Shown in pieces: positions 5,859-8,224 of a stretch of DNA of 8,224 nucleotides. The notes beneath the pieces are model-generated. The model worked only from the letters and a program-made list of their open reading frames with translations. It made no database searches and was not told where the DNA came from. The stretch lies in assembly GCA_041946865.1 (NCBI GenBank), contig JBHGBF010000250.1, positions 1-8,224 of the forward strand, in the 5' to 3' direction. Both the position numbers and the translations under genes were made by a program. Numbering within the stretch: the first letter of the stretch is position 1; the number at the start of each line of letters is the position of its first letter. Source of the stretch: RPQK01 sp041946865. GTDB lineage: Bacteria; Acidobacteriota; UBA6911; RPQK01.

Positions 5859-7622
5859 ATGCGATTCAAGATCTCACTGGCCCAGATCAACCCGACAACC
5901 GGCGACATCGGGGGTAATGCGTCAAAGATTGTGCGCGGAATCGAGCGGGCCCGGAAGGAAGGCGCCGACCTCGTGGTCTTCCCCGAGATGTGCCTGACCG
6001 GATACTGCCTGGACGAAAAACTGCTGATCAACCTGCAGTTTCTGAGGGCCAATCGCGAGATTCTCCTCGGCCAGGTGGCACCCGCTTGCCAGGGGATTAC
6101 GGCGGTGGTTGGCTTCATTGACTTCGATGAACAGCGCCGGGGTCCGGATAACCGGGTGGTCCGGCGCAACGCGGCCGCTGTCCTGCGGGATGGGCGGGTA
6201 CTCCAAATCGTGAGGAAACGGCTTCTGCCCGCCTATCGCTACTTCGAGGACAAACGGTACTTCGAGCCGGGTCGCGAGGTCGAGCCGGTCAACATTCCAA
6301 CCCAAGAAGGCTCTGTCCGAATCGGTGTCCTGATCTGTGAGGATTTATGGGATGAAGGATACGAGCTGAAGCCGACCGCCATCTATGCGGAAAAGGGCGC
6401 TGAGCTTCTTGTCTGCGTTAACGCGAGTCCTTTTGTCGGCTCTAATCCGGGGCGGCGGGACGCGAAGCGGTTTGTCCGTTCCGTCGGGCTCGCCCAGAAG
6501 GCCTCCCGGTACGGAATTCCCGTCGTATACGTCAACACCGTTGGCATCGGTGACAATGGAAAGAACATCATTCCCTACGATGGATTCAGCCTGGCTTACG
6601 ACCGTGACGCCAGGCTGATCGCTGCCTTGAAGGCTTTCGCCGAGGATCAGCAGTCGATTGTCTTGGAGAACGGACGGGGGTGTCCCGTAGCCGAGCCCGC
6701 GTTTGACCGGGAGGCCGAGATCTACGCCGCTCTCGTCATGTCGGTCCGTGACTACTACGACAAGCTTGGCATTTTCCGGGGCGTTCTCGAAGCGGTCTCG
6801 GGCGGGATCGATTCCGCGCTTGGGACGGCGATTGCCTACGACGCGATGGGCCGAGACCTCCTCACGCTCTACAACCTGCCTTCCCGGTACAACTCACCGA
6901 AGACACAGGCGCTCGCGCGGACCCTGGCCGAGAATTTCCAGGTCCCGTATCATGTCGTGCCCATTCAGGACATGGTCGACAGGGTCATCCAGGACTTCGA
7001 AAAGTACCTGCATCCTTTCCGCATGCCCGTGACACTGGAGAACCTGCAGTCGCGCATCCGGGGGCTAATCATGATGGCTGAGTCGAATGATCGCCAGGCT
7101 CTCCTCCTGACGAACGGCAACGAAACCGAAATCGCGCTCGGGTACGCCACGCTGTACGGAGACATGGTGGGCGGGCTTTCCGTGATCGGGGATCTGCCCA
7201 AGCCCGATGTGTATCGCCTGGCCCGGTACGTGAACCGCAAGTGGGGCCGGGCGATGATCCCGGAAGAAATCTTTACCATTCCGGCTTCAGCCGAGCTGAA
7301 AGAAGATCAGGTTGACCCGTTCGACTACGACGTGGTCGGTCCGATGATGAACGACTTTACCGAGATGGGCTGGAGCCCCGATGAGCTGACCGAGCATTTC
7401 CGGGCACACACTCTTCCCCCGGAGAAGTACGGGGATGCGACTGGCGCGCTCTACAGCAAATACACGGTCGATCAGTTCGCGCAGCTGGCCTCGCGACTCT
7501 ATCGGACACTCAGCCGGTCGGTCTACAAGCGCCTCCAGGGCGCTCCGATCATCGCGGTCTCCGACCGCGCCTTCGGCTTTGACCTGCGGGAAACGATCAT
7601 CAACGGCTGGAACGGCCGGTAA
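5859..7622 (+). CDS. nadE: Glutamine-dependent NAD+ synthetase
   Basis: NadE catalyses the last step of NAD+ synthesis: ATP-dependent amidation of nicotinate adenine dinucleotide with ammonia released from glutamine. The N-terminal nitrilase-type glutaminase domain (about 1-265) has the Glu-Lys-Cys triad: E43 in FPEMCLTGY, K120 in RKRLLP, and C160 in LICEDLW. The C-terminal synthetase domain (about 285-587) has the ATP pyrophosphatase loop SGGIDSA (314-320), LPSRYNSP, the NLQSRIRGLIMM helix and LLLTNGNETEIALGY, then GDLPKPDVYRLARYVN. Both active sites look intact. The length of 587 fits the shorter bacterial two-domain class rather than the roughly 680-residue mycobacterial type. The start fits homologues (MRFKISLAQINPTTGDIGGN), but the bases before it are pyrimidine-rich with no Shine-Dalgarno sequence. 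It follows ssb by 82 bp; read-through from ssb or a separate promoter are both possible. Confidence 0.97.
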   Translation: MRFKISLAQINPTTGDIGGNASKIVRGIERARKEGADLVVFPEMCLTGYCLDEKLLINLQFLRANREILLGQVAPACQGITAVVGFIDFDEQRRGPDNRVVRRNAAAVLRDGRVLQIVRKRLLPAYRYFEDKRYFEPGREVEPVNIPTQEGSVRIGVLICEDLWDEGYELKPTAIYAEKGAELLVCVNASPFVGSNPGRRDAKRFVRSVGLAQKASRYGIPVVYVNTVGIGDNGKNIIPYDGFSLAYDRDARLIAALKAFAEDQQSIVLENGRGCPVAEPAFDREAEIYAALVMSVRDYYDKLGIFRGVLEAVSGGIDSALGTAIAYDAMGRDLLTLYNLPSRYNSPKTQALARTLAENFQVPYHVVPIQDMVDRVIQDFEKYLHPFRMPVTLENLQSRIRGLIMMAESNDRQALLLTNGNETEIALGYATLYGDMVGGLSVIGDLPKPDVYRLARYVNRKWGRAMIPEEIFTIPASAELKEDQVDPFDYDVVGPMMNDFTEMGWSPDELTEHFRAHTLPPEKYGDATGALYSKYTVDQFAQLASRLYRTLSRSVYKRLQGAPIIAVSDRAFGFDLRETIINGWNGR

Positions 7623-7676
7623 CGACGAAAAGCCATGTCGTCCATAGCTTTGCTGGCTTTTTTGGCTTTTTTGTCG
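7623..7676. terminator. Probable bidirectional terminator between nadE and the convergent gene
   Basis: AAAAGCCA at 7628-7635 pairs with TGGCTTTT at 7654-7661 across an 18-base loop, and the right arm runs into six T residues. A second TGGCTTTTTT copy at 7663-7672 followed by GTCG offers an alternative, longer pairing with CGACGAAAAGCCA at 7623-7635, with one bulge. It starts directly after the nadE stop. The A-rich left arm gives a shorter T-tract on the reverse strand, so it could also serve the convergent gene ending at 7704. The stem is not very GC-rich, so its strength is uncertain. Confidence 0.55.
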
Positions 7677-7703
7677 ATGCTTGACCGGTCGGCTGAGCCC
7701 CGG

Positions 7704-8018
7704 CTAATATATGCAGCTCGTATAGACGCCTAGGACCTCATCGCAGCGGCGGCATCTGATGGTTTCAGGGATTTCTGCAAACCGGGGGATATTCCGCCAG
7801 ATTCGGAGATGGTCTTCCCGCACGTCTTCCTCGTCGGAAGGGAGGAGCTCGGGGCTGCGGCGGACATGCATGACGCGGAAGCGATAGAAGCTGGCGAAGT
7901 CGCAGCGGTAACAGGTCAGCTTGCGAAAGCCGACAGCCAGCTCGATTTGACGAAAACGATCCTGGAAGACGATGGTTTGCCCGGAGGGCTGAGCAAAAAT
8001 CCGGCTGTCGAAAACCAT
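7704..8018 (-). CDS. Small uncharacterised protein with two CxxC pairs (possible zinc ribbon)
   Basis: I do not recognise a named family. The 104-residue reading frame starts at ATG (8016-8018, reverse strand) and ends in TAG. It contains two CxxC knuckles: C36-x-x-C39 in LTCYRCDF, and C89-x-x-C92 in IRCRRCDE, about 50 residues apart. That pattern is typical of a four-cysteine zinc site and is unlikely in a random antisense frame. An acidic and basic middle segment (EEDVREDHLRIW, 63-74) separates them. C102 near the end is extra. No signal peptide or membrane segment is visible, so it is probably cytoplasmic. GAGGT lies about 11 bases before ATG, a little far but plausible. It converges on nadE with a hairpin between them. 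The overlapping forward frame (7809-8039) has no such motifs, so I prefer the reverse strand. Function is unknown; binding of nucleic acid or protein is possible. Confidence 0.6.
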   Translation of the reverse strand: MVFDSRIFAQPSGQTIVFQDRFRQIELAVGFRKLTCYRCDFASFYRFRVMHVRRSPELLPSDEEDVREDHLRIWRNIPRFAEIPETIRCRRCDEVLGVYTSCIY

Positions 8019-8103
8019 GGCGGAAGGTTACCTCAGTAAGCGGCAGAGGAGCAAGGGTTGAGGGGCCCTGAAAAGAGGGCAGGGGGCGTTTTCCCAGACC
8101 TCA

Positions 8104-8124
8104 CGTAAGTGCTGAGCACTAACG
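8104..8124. repeat. 7-bp-period patch containing the palindrome AGTGCTGAGCACT
   Basis: CACGTAA, GTGCTGA and GCACTAA follow each other with a 7-bp period. Embedded in them is a perfect inverted repeat, AGTGCT-G-AGCACT, at 8108-8120. The patch lies upstream of the reverse-strand small gene, about 90 bp from its start. It could be a degenerate remnant of another heptamer array or a regulator-binding site; the sequence alone cannot separate these. Confidence 0.4.
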
Positions 8125-8182
8125 GTCTAAAGTCTTGCCGCGAAGAATTATTTATTCTGAGTAATCCCTCAGTCTTGTTTGT

Positions 8183-8204
8183 AGTGCCGCCTTTAGGCGG
8201 CACT
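8183..8204. repeat. Perfect 9-bp GC-rich hairpin (AGTGCCGCC-TTTA-GGCGGCACT)
   Basis: The arms at 8183-8191 and 8196-8204 are perfectly complementary around a 4-base loop. No T-tract follows on either strand, so it does not fit an intrinsic terminator well. It resembles the short GC-rich palindromes that many bacterial genomes carry in many intergenic copies (REP-like). Only one copy is in this window, so the repeat status is an inference. Confidence 0.6.
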
Positions 8205-8224
8205 CTGGACTTTGGCGAAAATAA

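Noticed and set aside
7809..8039. Forward-strand open frame opposite the CxxC gene
   Set aside because: It has no motif or convincing ribosome site, while the reverse strand shows two CxxC pairs.
8065..8092. GCCCT/AGGGC stem followed by a short T run, as a terminator
   Set aside because: The stem is only 5 bp, the T run (four bases) lies eight bases beyond it, and no forward gene ends nearby.

Overview
The window is a GC-rich, gene-dense bacterial chromosomal segment. It carries six forward-strand genes and one likely reverse-strand gene. In order they are tsaB, rimI, a large exported M14 zinc-carboxypeptidase-like protein, an HtrA/DegP-type membrane-anchored serine protease, ssb, nadE, and a convergent small protein with two CxxC pairs. 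The long M14 protein with a C-terminal amidotransferase-like domain, the S1C protease, the GC-rich coding and the many short intergenic repeats look most like an environmental Gram-negative lineage such as Acidobacteriota. That placement is inference and cannot be proved from this stretch.

Layout. Bases 1-119 are an in-phase tandem array of a 7-bp unit running off the left edge. tsaB (144 or 120-851) and rimI (848-1309) overlap by four bases, and the M14 gene (1328-3874) follows after 18 bp, so these three are probably one transcript. A 65-bp gap holds an inverted copy of the same 7-bp repeat family, which can fold into a 12-bp hairpin. The htrA-like gene (3940-5121) follows. The next gap (5122-5353) is mostly a GATC-rich repeat with 10, 11 and 17-bp spacings, followed by the ssb leader. 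ssb (5354-5776) and nadE (5859-7622) are separated by 82 bp containing a third short 7-bp-period patch. A hairpin and T-tracts after nadE lie between it and the reverse-strand gene (7704-8018). The last 200 bp hold small palindromes and another 7-bp-period patch.

Functionally this is mostly housekeeping. TsaB belongs to the t6A tRNA-modification machinery, and RimI is its usual genomic companion that acetylates protein N-termini. The M14 and HtrA-like proteins are predicted to work outside the cytoplasmic membrane in peptide processing and protein quality control. SSB serves DNA replication and repair, and NadE makes NAD+. I see no defence system, phage, transposon, CRISPR or biosynthetic cluster. 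The most unusual content is between genes: several unrelated repeat sequences that share a 7-bp period, a helically phased GATC repeat, and the uncharacterised two-CxxC protein. No clear new biological system is visible.
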